From Pseudozyma flocculosa PF-1 (lineage: Eukaryota > Basidiomycota > Ustilaginomycetes > Ustilaginales > Ustilaginaceae), in assembly GCF_000417875.1 (NCBI RefSeq), contig NW_006920889.1:154780-218779 (forward strand): a stretch of 64,000 nt of DNA, written 5' to 3'. Positions 21,696 through 34,000 of the stretch are shown one piece after another (position 1 is the first letter of the stretch; every line of letters starts with the position of its first letter). A model generated the notes under the pieces. That model searched no databases and was not told the origin of the DNA. It saw only the letters and a program-made list of their open reading frames with translations. Position numbers and translations under genes: made by a program.

Positions 21696-23223
21696 TCAAC
21701 GACGACGTCGTCGGCGTCGGTCAGAATGTCCCCACGACGGGCCGTCACCGCCGCCCCAACCCCAGGGATAGGAATGGTCAAAGGCAGGCTGGCTACCCTC
21801 GGCCGCCGGTTCGCTCCCTTGCGTGCCGGTGGGTTGGTGGGATGCCGCGGGCGCGCCGTTGGAATCGCCGGGGTGATGACGCGTAGCGCGACTAACGACC
21901 TGCCACAGTTCGTCACTGCCGCCGTGTCCTCCGCCATCGCCGCCCTCTGTATCCATCAAGTAAGAGTATCCGGCATCGGCGTCGTCGGGTTGTGCCGAGC
22001 CTGGGACGTCGTAGTGGCTCGTGTCGCCGACCGAGTACGGTGGAACGTGGTCCATCAGGGAATGGTCTTCCTCGCTTGATCCTCTGTGCAGGTGTCCGAG
22101 CTCGGCGCTGCCGCCCGGTCGGTCCGCGTAGTGCGGCTGACCGCTTCCGCTCGCCTCGCTCAGTCCCCACAATTGACCTCCTGGTGTCGTCCCAGCTTGC
22201 CTGTAATGTGCGTACGACGCGGGATCGAGCTCGTACCCAGCCACGGTCGACTTGCCCCTCCCATCCGACGCCAGAGGAAACCGACCATCCGCAGCAGCCG
22301 GGGCGCCAAAATGGCCCTCGATCGCGGGAGTATGGCCACCGGTCGAGGCGAAACCACCGACATGCACACCGGGATGAAGCGCCGGGCCGGCAGGACCGCG
22401 AGCCTGGTTCTGCAACTCCCTAGCCCGAGCTCGCTCGAGCAGCGCAACATGGACCTCGAGCTGCCGCATCTTGGTTCCGCGCTGGATCCTGAGCGAGACG
22501 CGCCGAGCTTGGCCCAATCGATCCGTCTCGGATTCCCGCTCGGGGTGCGCGGCGTCGTACAAATCGGCTCGGGCGTTCCAGTCCCGCACCTTGTTCCTGT
22601 CGCGCCACGATTCGAGGAGGTACATTGCGAGGTCCAGAAGAGAGGAGGAAGCGGGGTCCTAGGGCGGTCAGTGATAGCATTGTAAGGCTGTTTTGGACCG
22701 CATGGTGGAGGCGTACCGCATGTAGACCATGTCTTGGTAGCTGGGAAGAGAAGGGGAGCCGGACGAGGTCGGTGTGATCTGCTCAGTCGGGAGCTGGGAG
22801 ATGGCGACGCGACGGGCGCAACGACTCACTAAGCCTCTCTGGCAGCCTGGTCCGAAGCAATCAGCTCCGGATCAACAGGCGAGATACCCAGAGTGTTGGC
22901 CAACAGTGCCCTCTGCGCCTGGTTCTCTTGCACCGCCATACGCCTGAGACGCCTCGAGTCCACCGACCAGCTTCGGCCGCATCAGATCAGTGTGCGGAGG
23001 GATCCGGCGACTGCAAGATGGAATTGACATACCTTTTGGCTTCGATACCCATCATCCGGTCGGCATCGGCGAGGACGACATCGACGGCGCGGTGGAAATT
23101 CGAGTGTTGGTACAGAGCTTCGACGCTGAGTAGGCTGAAGGCTATGTCTGGTGAAACGGCTGCGTTCAAGCGCAGATGCAGCATCCAGGTGAGGAGGATA
23201 ATGACGGGCAGGTTTTGCTTCAT
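21696..23223 (-). CDS. Spliced gene for an unrecognised protein with N-terminal hydrophobic segment
   Basis: Proposed exons are 23223-23033, 22943-22830, a short exon from 22740, and 22658-21696. Introns 22944-23032 and 22741-22829 have GTATGT and GTGAGT donors and CAG acceptors. The third intron ends at CCCTAG before 22658, but its donor is unclear because the two flanking frames do not join in phase at any good GT. The N-terminus MKQNLPVIILLTWMLHLRLN looks like a signal peptide or anchor. Helical stretches follow (LLANTLGISPVDPELIASDQ, MYLLESWRDRNKVRDW), then a Gly/His/Ser-rich tail ending in eight Arg. The frame is also open upstream of 23223, so an earlier exon is possible. Family unknown; roughly 430 residues. 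Confidence 0.45.
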
Positions 23224-24561
23224 GGCGACGAGGGGCACAGAAATTGTAGAGAATGTTGGGTGGAAACAGATGGGAGCGTTTGCTGCGAGCCATGCTTTAT
23301 ACGTGCTCGCTCTGGATGCTTTGGCTTGAATCTCATGAAGGGATGCTCGTGCAGCCGCTCCCCTCAAGATCGTCGCGACCTTCCTGACGGTACTGTTGCG
23401 GCCGCTGTTCACAAAGTGACGGAGCCTCGCGGAAACGCATCCGATGACCTGCTGCCGAGCTTACCAGTCGGCGCTGCACGCCGTCGCCCCGGGGACGTCC
23501 ACAGCCCGTCATGTTCCTTTATACGCCGTTTGACTTGTCGGCGAAGCTTCCCGGGACGTGGCGTCGCGACCAACCACAGAACGCCGCAGGTGCGGGCTTC
23601 GTGGCGGCGCACCACGTACAGCCACATTGGAACAAAGTCGACGTAATGGAACGGTTCGTCAGTGTCCTTATGCCGCATCAGCACAGGCACCGCCCGGCCG
23701 GCGTCGGGCCGGAAAGCATTTCGAGATTTCGGGAGGCGTCGCACGCCACTTTTTCGGGACACGTTCCGAGTGGGTGGGAGAGCGAGCGGCGCCGGGTTCG
23801 ATGCCGAGGGGGTGGCCGCTGCAGCCCCGTGGCACCGCTCCGATGGTTGCAGCACCAATGTCAACGGGGTCCGGGACCGGTTGCAACTCGATTGATGAAA
23901 TCGTTCTCTCCCATGATCGGCTCCGGCGATCAGACTCAGGACTGGGAGGGCAAGGTTCGTTGCTTGCTTCGGTCGTGGCCGGCGGTGCCGTGAGATCCGG
24001 TGTGAGCCGTGCGGGGGTCAAGCTAAGTCGGCGCCGCTCCGGAGCTCGACGGAGTCCGTGCGGGACCCCGCCTCGTCAGTCGCGTGCGCGCGCCCTCGGC
24101 GCCGGTGCCTGAAACCTGGCCTGTCAGGTTGGGCCCTGGCATCGCCGCTGTGCGCCCGGGCACGCCGTCCCGAGCGCGCACGCTCCCAGTCCGCCGGGAA
24201 GCGCTAGCCTGCAGATTCTCTCGGTGCACGAGCGAGGTCGACGCATCCTGATAGCGGCGTACCACGCACGATGGATAGTTGGTGAGGGGACGAAAACGAT
24301 CCCACAGTGGACGTGACATTCCCGTGATCATGAGAAGCGTGAGAGAAACAGAAGGGAAGGAGGGAGAGCGAGGAGAGACTGCCCCGAGCGAGGCGGTCCT
24401 GACGACCCGCTTCCGCCCCCTTGCGATTCCTCTAGGAGGAATTGAGAAGCTGCCCTTAGCAGTGCGATAGGGCCCATCGAGTCGACCGCGCGCCGAGCCC
24501 GTGAGAGCGCGATCTCGTTTTATCGACGCGCCGCGCCGCACCGCACCGCACCGGCGACCGC
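23224..24561. other. Intergenic region with weak coding signs
   Basis: On the minus strand 23409-23864 encodes a frame with protein-like stretches (PFHYVDFVPMWLYVVRR), and a good GTAAGC donor lies near 23464. The phase does not fit the next exon. It may be an upstream exon of the 21696-23223 gene or chance. Nothing else is convincing. Confidence 0.3.
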
Positions 24562-25706
24562 TTAGAAACGGTAGGTGCCCGAGATGCTCTGCATGCGCGA
24601 GATCTGGCCAGGGGTGAAGTCGGTGCGGCAGGCGTCCGACGAGTAGTCCATGTGGTTGTGCACGTTGTCCAGTCCGCCGCCGGGGCACGAGTCCTGGCCC
24701 GTCGGGCATCCGCGCGTGACCGCCGACTGGGGGGCAGTGTCGTCGACGCCGTCGCCGGAGCCCGAGCAGCCTCCCTGGAAGACGTGGTACAGGCCGAACC
24801 AGTGGCCAGCCTCGTGAACGAAGACCTAGTCGGCGTTGTGGCGAGGAAACGGGACGAAGAGGACGGGCGGAAATGGTGAGCGCGACGCGTCCGGTAATTT
24901 TTTTCTTTCTCTCTCACGGCTCAGCCGTTTCCTGTGCAATGACTGCAATTTGAAGCTGGTGAAGTGACGTAAGTCCGTCGTAGCTTCGGGACTCGGACTC
25001 ACCTTGCCGGTGCCGTAATTCGGGTATGATCCGCCGACCCAGGTGTTGGCCGTGATAACCAGGCCGTCGTTCTTGGGGGCGCTGCTGTAGGACCAGGGGA
25101 AGGTGGCATATCCAAGCAAGCCAGAGTTGCCAAAGGAGACCGTGTAGATGTTCAAACTCTCAGGTCCGCCCTTGCGGAGTGCGTTCTTCATAGCAGCCTC
25201 AGCAGAGGTGCCCTGGTTGACATTGTTGTACCAGTTGGAGTTGACGGTAGTGTCGGTGCCGGCGAGCTGGAAGCTAAATCCGGTGCCGGCGTACTCGGCG
25301 TTCATCAGGCTGATCGTGTTCTGGATCTGTGTGGAGGTGGCCTTGCCCGAGGTGCCGTCGGTGATGACGTGCCAGTAGCTGTTGATCGGTCGACGTCGGA
25401 GCAAAGGAGCGGCGACGATGTCAGTACCTCTGCGAATTTTCCCCGCGCGCGGCTCAGCCCGACGCGTCGCGGCGGTAATAGGCGGTGGCGGCGTGCGCCC
25501 GAGACTCACACAGGCACGACGACGGCGGCACGCTGGTTGTCTCCGGCCTTGCGGGAAGCGGCGACGCGGTCGGCGATGTGCTGCTCGAGGGCGGGGTCGA
25601 CGGCGCCGTTGTTACCGCAGATGTGCTGGGTCTCGACGGGCTTGCCGAAGGCCGTGGCGGCCATGACGGCCACGGTAGCGACGATGAAGGTGAGCTTGAT
25701 CTGCAT
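24562..25706 (-). CDS. Secreted zinc metalloprotease, M43 (pappalysin/cytophagalysin) family
   Basis: Three exons, 25706-25510, 25378-25003 and 24825-24562, are joined by introns of 131 and 177 nt with GTGAGT donors; the total is 278 residues. The signal peptide is [21 protein letters not shown]. After splicing, the prodomain joins VYWHVITDG, the usual start of the M43 catalytic part. The zinc site [11 protein letters not shown] (HExxHxxGxxH) lies at the start of exon 3, and the Met-turn region is [20 protein letters not shown]. Cysteines [10 protein letters not shown] and CPTGQDSC match the family. Fungal members are secreted endopeptidases; a role in nutrition or host interaction is inferred, not shown. 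All catalytic residues are intact. Confidence 0.93.
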
Positions 25707-28700
25707 TTTGGAGGAGGAAAGGAGAGCTTTCTAGGACGTTCCGGTGGTCTAGGGCTGTGTGTAAGAGAGCGCGAGAGAGGAAGACTGCGATGGAGGATGG
25801 TCTGAAGAGGAGAGTTACGGGTGGACAAGGCCTTTATATCTCTACGAGCAGCGTATACGGAGCAGGCAGAGGATCGGTTCAGCCGGTCACCATGCCACCC
25901 CAAGCTAGGGACGCTGTCCGAAGTTGTGGATCGAAGCTATGCCGTGCTGCCCGCGGGGTAGATTCGAGTGTCTCGTCTCGAAGAATAGCGGCGATCGGCG
26001 TAAAAGCGATAGCAGATAGCGCGCGCGACATCTTCGCCTGCCACCCTCTCGATGTCTACAGCGCGCACACACACACGCTAGAGTAGCGAGGCGCATCGGA
26101 AAGCCCTTTTCCGTGTGCGCGGTACAGTACATACCCTACTGACACCGCGACAGGCCTCTAGCTAGGTAGCGCTCAAGAAGGACGAGCATGAGGCAAGTCA
26201 ACGAAGAAGCTCTCGGTCGGGCCAGCAAGTCACCTGTAACTAGTGCGCAGGAGACGGCCGGCCTGTTTTGTCGGTCCGGCGTCTTCTCCGGAAGACAGCC
26301 GGTATCAGCAATTGCAGTACCGATTCCGCTGCATCAATCTCCTTTCTCACGAGACTGCGATGCTCAGACTCGGAGCTTCACCTTGCTCCCAAGCGGCGAT
26401 CCGGCAGCGAAGTGGAGTCGGTCCGAGGGAACCGCCCTGGCCTCAAGCTGGCCGAGCCGCACAGTAGTGAGCCCCTGTCTCGTCTCGCTGCTCTCGCCGG
26501 CTCGGACGCCTGTGCGCTGAACGATGCCGACGATCAAGAACGAGGACGTGGGAATCGCAATGCTCTGCAGCTGTTGATAGATAGCTCGCTATCAAGCAAG
26601 GTTACAAGGGCGGGACGAACGAGCGGCGAGGCGGAAGGGCGTCTTCCGAGTGCTTTCCATCGTCGACTGGTCAAGCTCAAGGCGTAGCACAGTCTTGCGG
26701 TGAACAACCAGCTGCGCAGACGGCAGAGAGCGGCGGCGAGAGCAATCGAGAGCTACCCACTTCTGGACCGTCGAGCGAAGACAATAGCAACACTTGCACC
26801 TTCCGACTGTGCTTGCCGACCCGGCTGCAGCTCAGCCAAGATGTACCCTGGTCGGCTACGGTAGGCGATCAGGGCGGCGAACGAGAGACGAGAGCGACGA
26901 CAGGTGAGAAGCGCGACGGTTCTTCTTTGCGACGCATCATGGGCAAGATAGGCGAGTCCAGCCGATACGCGGCAGTCTGCGCACCGGTCTTAGTCTTCCT
27001 CGGCGCAGATAATGGTAAATGTGAATTACTTCGGGCCCAGCCGTAGCAAGCGAGCTACTGTACGACACGATGCCCTTGCGTGGTCAAATAATTACATGGA
27101 ATCGCTAGCGCGAAACGAGCGTGGCGGCGGCGAACGTGGCTGTCGTCCGACATTCGGGAAGAAGAACGAGTACAACGTACTACGTACGTACGTCGTTGCT
27201 AGGGTGCAAGCTGCGGACGGGGTCATGCCGAGCGCGGCAACGGACGCGGTCGAGTCCTTCTCGTTCGTCGCTGGCGTCCCGCCCACTTGGAGAGACAGCA
27301 AACGCACCCAGATGAGGAACGAGGAGGCAGAGTGGTGCACGACTGCGGATGAAGCTGCGTCGGGCTCGAGGTCACCAACTGGTTGGCTGCCCAAGCATCT
27401 GAACCAGGGCGTGCCAAGTAGCGGAGGTGACAGCTCCGAAGGGTGACGAGGACGATGCGCCCGTAGCTTCTCTGTCCATTGCAGCTCAAGCGTGACAGTA
27501 CTCTACATACATGTACAGTGTCAGCAGACGGTGAACGGAAGGGCCGCTTAGAGTAGCGGTGCGAGGCAGATGACGGTGCGGGCATTGGGAGATCTTCGAG
27601 AGCGAGGGATGGAGGCAGGGCTTAGCCGTCGGTCAACTAACTGCTTCGCTCGTCAGGGTCCAGCGACAGCACAGAAGGCGAAGCTGCTGCGGGCGACTTC
27701 GGCAGCATGATACGCGGCAGGAAGGTCCAGAGCCAGGGCTGTACGCCAGAGAAAGCGACTGACCGAAGTGAGGGGAGGGGGCGTGCAGGTGCAGATGCCA
27801 AGCCTTTCGGCTAAGCACAGACGAGCGGCGGCATCACTCCCGGACCCCAGCGACCCTGGCTCAGCCTTCCTTCGCGCCGCGCCCTTCCGCCGTCGTTTGT
27901 CGTGCTCCCCGCCGTTGTGGCAAAGCGGGGCCGCGGCAGACATGGGAGATTGGGCGATGGCGACGACCGGCGCAGCGGATCCGTCCCGCTCCGCTCCGCC
28001 CCGCCTTCGGAGCGCCGTGTTCCATACCGACCTGCTTCACGCATCGTCGCAGCGCCGTCGTCGGCCCTCGCAACGATAACATGCGACCCCGCAATTTCCC
28101 TTCGTTCTACGGCGATCCTGCGCCAACCGCGCCCGTCCGCAATGCCTGCTGCATCGATACCCCCGCCGCCACCATTGCCGCCGTCGACGAATGATGCTGC
28201 TGACCGAGTCTGGGGAACGAGCAAACAGAGTTGCGACCCCGCCCGCCCTGTGACTGGATGAATCCCTTGCCTCGCCATGCCTTCATGCTCATCCCGCGGT
28301 GATTGCCCCGCCGTGACGACAGCGGGGGGACGTAGGAGGAGGCTTGTGCGGCGTCGCGACAGCTGAGATGCTCAAGCTCGGGCGCCACCAGGCTCTCACG
28401 GTCTCGCCACCTTCGCGCACGACTGTGTTCCGTCCGCGGATGCTTCCGGCAACTTGCTGCCCCTCGGGGCGTCCGTCCTGGATCTGGGCGCCCTTCTCGT
28501 TGCCTGTCGGCTTTCCTCTGGGTCCGCCTCAGTGGAATCACGGTCTCTGCCGGCCGGTCTGGCCTGCCCGCCGCGAGCCCCCGCCGCGCGATGTCGCACG
28601 CGCCTTCGCCCTTCCTGTCACTTCCCCGGTGCCTCTCGTCAGCGAGGACCTCTTCGCTCGATTCAGGGACGGGACTGCCACATCATGCGTCAGAGAGCCT

Positions 28701-28975
28701 GCCGCTGTACCCCGGTGACAGTCATGTGCAAGTCTGCACGCCGCCCGCGACTTCCCTCGCGTCCTACGAGCGGCGCCGTGACCCCCGCGCTCCTGGGAGG
28801 CATGTACATTCGCCGATCGTCGATCTCTTCGAGCACTCGATGGAATCGCGTGGCAGACGTCTCTGAATTGATCGCAGCGTTGCTGTGGGAATGTACACCT
28901 TGACCTCGGCGCTGGGCAGCACTGTCTTGTTGTGTCGTCGCGGCCGCTGCAGCATCGCACGGATTCCCGCTCGTC
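25707..28975. other. Gene-poor region (3.3 kb)
   Basis: Promoter of the metalloprotease at the left end. Many frames of 60-155 codons occur on both strands, but they are basic and without domains. No tRNA, repeat or gene is convincing. Confidence 0.4.
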
Positions 28976-30790
28976 TGACGAGCAGAGTCCGCTGCAGTGC
29001 GTCGATCGATTCAGTGGCCAACATCAGCCTGCTTCGAGCTTGCCTGTTGCAGTGTCCTTCAAGCTTGCTGCTTGTTGCACTGATGAAGGGCCTGCTGCAA
29101 ACCGTTGAGCTTGCCTCGTTGAGGCGCGTGATTTTTCCAAAGGGCTGAGGCCCAGCTGCTTGTTGCTCTCACAAGTCCTGATGGTCCTCTTGATGATCCC
29201 CTTGATCTGAATGATGTCTTTGGCTGTGCACATTCCCTCAGCAACAAAGAAGTCAAAGACAATGGCAAGGTGGTCAAGGGCCTGGATACAGGCAGGGATG
29301 TGCCTGGCCATGGTGGCTCCAGGCCGGAAGCATGGTAAGGATGATGGTGGTTCCCTTCTTGCTGGAGTCCGATACCAGGCCCTTGTGATCCTCCCTTACA
29401 GCCTTGATGTGGATGGGGGAAGGAGAGCCCTCCTGCAAGGTCTTGACAAGGCGGCTTATGATGGCCTGATTGTACTTGGGGGAGTCCTCTGGGGCGATGG
29501 TGAGGTAAAGGACCTGCAGAGCCACAGAGGGGGTGGTGGAGGAGGTGCTTGGGGCCGTGCTCGAGGAGGTGCTGGAGGTGGCAGTGGTGGCGCTGCTGCT
29601 GCTCCTTGATACCAGGGCTGTCGCCATGTCCTTGACGGTCGAGGGGACAAAGACCTTGAAGAGGTTACCTCCTGGGACCATGTTGAGGAGGGTGTCCAGC
29701 TTGAAGAGGGCCAAGAGGAGGCGTTCGACAAGCTGGAGGTTGTCGTGGGTCCTTGGGCTGTCCAGGACGTATAGGCTCTTGCTAGCCTCAAGGTGTCCCT
29801 GCTTACAGAGCCTCTCCAGGAGGTAGTACAGGAGGGTCACCTTGGTGGTGTCCCCCTTCCTCTTGCTGGCGACCTTGTTGTCACGCTGCCTGTCCACAAC
29901 CTGAGCCTGGGTGGAGCCCACATAGAGCAGGTAGACCGTCTTGATGTCCTTGTTGGTGGCAAGGCCTTGACCTTGACGAGGTACTTGTTGGCCTTGCCCT
30001 TGTTGGCCTGGGAACAGCCGTTGGCGTACTGCTCAACCCAGGGAACAAGGTCCTTGAGGTCCACCTTGAAGGCCCAAAGGTAGACGATGAACTTGTCGTG
30101 GGAGGGGTTTTGTAGCTCCCCGTCTTGAAGACTGTGTCAAGGTCTCTGTATAGCCCAAGAATATGAGGACCATGGTCAGCCCTCCATCTCTATGAGCCCC
30201 TCACGTTTGTCAGCTCCTTGGCCTCAGCATGACAGAAGCTGCTCACCTTTCAAGGCTCTTGATGGACCTGGTCACCATGCCTCCCTCCTTGTGCAGGTGA
30301 TCCAGAGCACCCTTCCCCTCCTGGCTCAGGTCCTGCAAGAACTCCCCTCTCTCCCTGAGGAACTCCTTGAAGGAGGCTGCCTTCCACAACAGGCAGTAGG
30401 TGCCCCACTCCATCATCTTGTGCTGCCAAGCAGTGGAGAGAGATGCGAGATGGATGCCGGAAAGGAAGAGGAGGCAGGAGGCCGCGCGGCCTAAGGCCAG
30501 GCCAGGGCTTGGGACTCGGAAGAGCCCGGCCAGCCGCGCGACACATCTTGACCTCAAGGTAGCGGTGGATGGTGACAGACATTGATGCTACAAACAAGTC
30601 TCCAGCAGCAGGCATGCTTTGATAGCAAGCAGCTGTGATGTTGCATCCAGGCCTCCAGGGCTCTCTGCAGCTGCTGGAGGGTGAGACCCCTGCCTGACAT
30701 GGCACAAGCAAGAACATGCAGAGATCATGCTGATGCTTGCAACCCTGCCCTGCTGCAACAGTCCTGCTTGCACCCCAATCCTTCAAGCTG
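28976..30790 (-). mobile_element. Decayed mobile-element coding block (second island)
   Basis: Lower-GC DNA encodes a minus-strand protein broken by several frameshifts and stops. Successive segments read SGRGLTLQQLQRALEAWM (near 30690), EWGTYCLLWKAASFKEFLRE (near 30370), HDKFIVYLWAFKVDLKDLVP (near 30080), TVYLLYVGSTQ (near 29930), then THDNLQLVERLLLALFKLDT (near 29730) and ARHIPACIQALDHLAIVFDF (29311 down). These are hydrophobic-patterned and clearly once coding. The YVGST motif with a nearby VY hints at a GIY-YIG nuclease, but the full pattern is not met. A copy of the ~100-bp hairpin repeat sits inside. No intact gene or terminal repeats were found. Confidence 0.5.
30447..30544 (+). repeat. 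~100-bp hairpin-forming dispersed repeat, copy B
   Basis: Partner of 14747-14847, with the same start (GAGATGGATGCC) and end (CGCGCGACAC). The fold is GCGCGGC...GCCGCGCG with an inner CCAGGGCTT/AGAGCCCGG pairing. Confidence 0.7.
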
Positions 30791-31049
30791 AGCCCCCTGA
30801 GGCAACAAGCATCACTCCGCCCTTTTTGGATTTTCCTTCCAATTTCCCTCGGCCTTTTCTCGACTGGCTTGATGTTCGGTCTACCCTCAAGCGCCTCAAT
30901 TCTCCAAACGCGCTGATGCTCGGGCCTCAAACCCTACCACTCTTTGCATCAACGAGCACAAACCACACACCGTCCAGGCAGCACAACGACCGAAAAGATG
31001 CTGTTGAGATTCAATGCTGCAACCCGAATAAGGAAGGGACGAAACCTCA

Positions 31050-34000
31050 TCACAGCCCGGCAGCATGACCGGCGCCACCGCCCTCCGGCGCCCACGGAAA
31101 CGGCTGCATCCCCCTCCTTCCCTCTCCCTCCTCGTCCCGGCGCTGCTCGCCGCCACCGCCTCCATCCTGCCACAGCGCCGCCTGAGCCTGCTGCCGCCTC
31201 TCCCTCTCGATGCGCAGCTGGACACCCTGCCGGACGTAGGCGAGGTAGGCGAGCACGCCAAGCGCCAGGACGACCAGGCCGCCTTCGATGAGCTCCTCGA
31301 TTTCCTCGTCGTCGGCCTCGTCGCCGCCGCCAAACTCGGTCCGCCGCGTGCTGTGCCACGTCTCTGGCTCATTTGGATCCCCCAACCCGTCTCCGGCGTC
31401 GATGCCGAGATCGTCGTCGGGCCCCATGCCGGCCCCCTCTTCGCCGATGCCATGACCGTGGCCATGGCCAACGCCGCCGCGCCGGCGCTCGTCCTCGAGC
31501 CTGCGCCGGTTGCGCTGGGCCACCTCGTCGGCTTCGGTGTAGGCGGCGTCGTCGGGGCTCGTCGGGCTGGCGTAGCTGGAAAAGAGCGAGAGGGCCGACT
31601 CGGAGGCGTCGCTGCGCCACACGGCGGCCCAGAGGGCGCGGAGGTGCAGCTTGATGAGGCTGAGCGTGACGGGCAGGTAGGCCTCGTCGTTGACGCCGAC
31701 GGCCATGTCGTAGTAGCGCTTGGCCAGATGGAAATCCTGCCGCACCACGCCGAGCCCTTCCTCGTGCAGCCAGCCCATGTTCCAGTAGGCCAGTGCCGAG
31801 ACCTGGCGGTCTGCGGCGGCCGAGTAGCACGCAGCGGCCTTGTCGTAGGCTGCGCGGCCCGGGTTGCGGGTGCCGATGCCGTGGAAGTAGTAGTCGCCCA
31901 TCTTGACCATGGCGTCGACGTTGTCCTGGCCGGCGGAGCGCGTCCAGTGGATGAGGGCGAGGCGGTCGGTGCTGTTGTCCTCGGTGGCTGAGGGCGTGCG
32001 CGCGTCGAGGAGGGGAAGGCGGAGGCGGCGCTTGTCGCGGTCGAGGATGTAGGCGACGTTGTTCTGGGCGGCCTCGTAGCCCATCTCGCCGGCCATGGCC
32101 CAACCGAGGAGTGCCTTGTGCTTGTTACCGCGGCGCCAGGCGCGCTCGGCCTTGTGAAAGATGGGCGCGGCCCAGTCGCCGCGCTCGACGGCCTGCTTGA
32201 AGCCGGCCACGGCGAGGCGGCACCGGTCGGGGCTGTTCTGGGTGCGCGCCAGGTGGGCGTTGACGGTGGCCATGAGGTAGTAGGCCTCGAACGAGTTGCT
32301 CGACCGGATGGCCAGCTCGAGGTACTTGATGGCCGCCGGGTAGTCTTCGAGGTCGATGTGGACCTTAGCGAGGTTGATGGTGCCCTCGACGCTGCGCTCC
32401 TTTGCTGCGGCCTCAAAGAACTGCACCGCCTGCCCGACGTCGACGTCGACGCCGAGGCCGTCGCGCAGCATGACGCCGAGGCCGCTGTAGGCATCGCCGT
32501 CGCCCGTGTCGGCGCCGCGGTTGAGCCAGACCCAGGCGCGTGCAAAGTCCTGCCGCACGCCTTCGCCGCGCAGGTACATCCGACCAATCAGGCTGGCCGC
32601 CGAGCCGGCCTGGGGCAGCAGCGTCTGGTCGTCGACCTTGAGCTGCACATCTTCGCCCTTGTCGCCCTGCCTGGCCACCCACCCCGTGGGGCCGCCGCGG
32701 CCGACGAGCGCCGCGTCCTTGGGCCACACGCGGCGGGTGATGCGGAGCAGGTAGCCCATGGACTTTTTGTAGTCGCGCCGCACTGCGCCCGCCGCATCGC
32801 TGGGCGCCCAGATGCTGCCCTGGTAGTAGACGCGCGCCAGCAGCAGCATGAAGCGGGCGTCGCCGCGCTCGGCGTGGTAGATGTGGTACTCGAGCATGTC
32901 CTCGAGGCCCTGCGGATCGCTGGCGGTNNNNNNNNNNNNNNNNNNNNNNNNNNNNNNNNNNNNNNNNNNNNNNNNNNNNNNNNNNNNNNNNNNNNNNNNN
33001 NNNNNNNNNNNNNNNNNNNNNNNNNNNNNNNNNNNNNNGGCGTCGCCGCGCTCGGCTGGTAGATGTGGTACTCGAGCATGTCCTCGAGGCCCTGCGGATC
33101 ACTGGCGGTGCCCGGCTGCCGGTTGAGGGCGGCCTGCACGGCAGGCTTGAGGGCGGCCCAGCCCGTCGAGGCGGCCGAGGCGCCCGGGCCGTATGCGCCG
33201 CCCGCCAGGTCCGATAGGCGCAGCTTCGAGTAAGGCACGGTCAGACCGCCTGGCGGGCCGGTCTGGAAGCGGCGGTAGGCTTCCTGGGCCGCCCTCTCGT
33301 ACCACTTGAGCGCCACGGTGCATGTGGGCTTGGCGCCGATGCCCGCACGGTAGCGGAAGCCGAGGGCCATCTGCGAGGGCGCATCGCCGTCCTCGGCGGC
33401 CTGGCGGTAGTGGATCAGCGCCTTGGCCTGGCGTAGGCCGTCGTCGCGCTTGAGGCGGGCAAAGGCCTCGCGGCGGTGCTGCCAGAGGTCGCGCAGCTCC
33501 CGCTCATCCATCGACGACTCGAGGGTGGCCAGCTCAGAGGCCGGCGGTGGCAGCCACTGCCGCCGCACCGTCGACTCCCACCCGCTTCCCTCGAGGAAGG
33601 CGAGGCGGGCGTGGGCGCTGGCGTTGCCGGCCCTGCTGTGACCGTCTGCGTCGCGGCCGAGGTCGACGAGGCGTTGGTAGCATGCGCGGGCGCGCGCAAT
33701 GTTGGGCAGGGCGCCGTGGGTGCCCCACAGCGAGTGCTCTGCCAGCACCCACAACGCATCGGCGTGGGCCTGCAGACGGGGTGGCGTGGGGGCGGCGGCG
33801 GTGCCGGCATCGGTCTCGGCATTCTGGCCGCTCGCCTGGCCAAAGAGGTCGGCGAGGACGTCGGCGGTGCTGTCTGCAGAGTAGGCCTCGTGCTGCCAGT
33901 CGATGCCGTTGCGGCCCCATGCGGCCCACTCGAGCAGCTCGATGGCCTCGGTGCGCCTGCGCTCCATGTCGGCCTTGAGCGACTCGCGGCGCTGGCGTTT

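Noticed and set aside
20306..21937. Minus-strand open frame of 543 codons opposite the GH3 gene
   Set aside because: Antisense shadow of the beta-glucosidase; no domain, Arg/His/Leu-rich.
23409..23864. Minus-strand frame as a separate gene
   Set aside because: It has some protein-like stretches and a GTAAGC donor, but no convincing start and no in-phase partner exon; left as a possible upstream exon only.
30896..32587. Minus-strand frame of 563 codons overlapping the 3' part of HRD3
   Set aside because: It is in another phase of the HRD3 coding strand, with Ser/Thr/Arg/Ala-rich content typical of a shifted frame.
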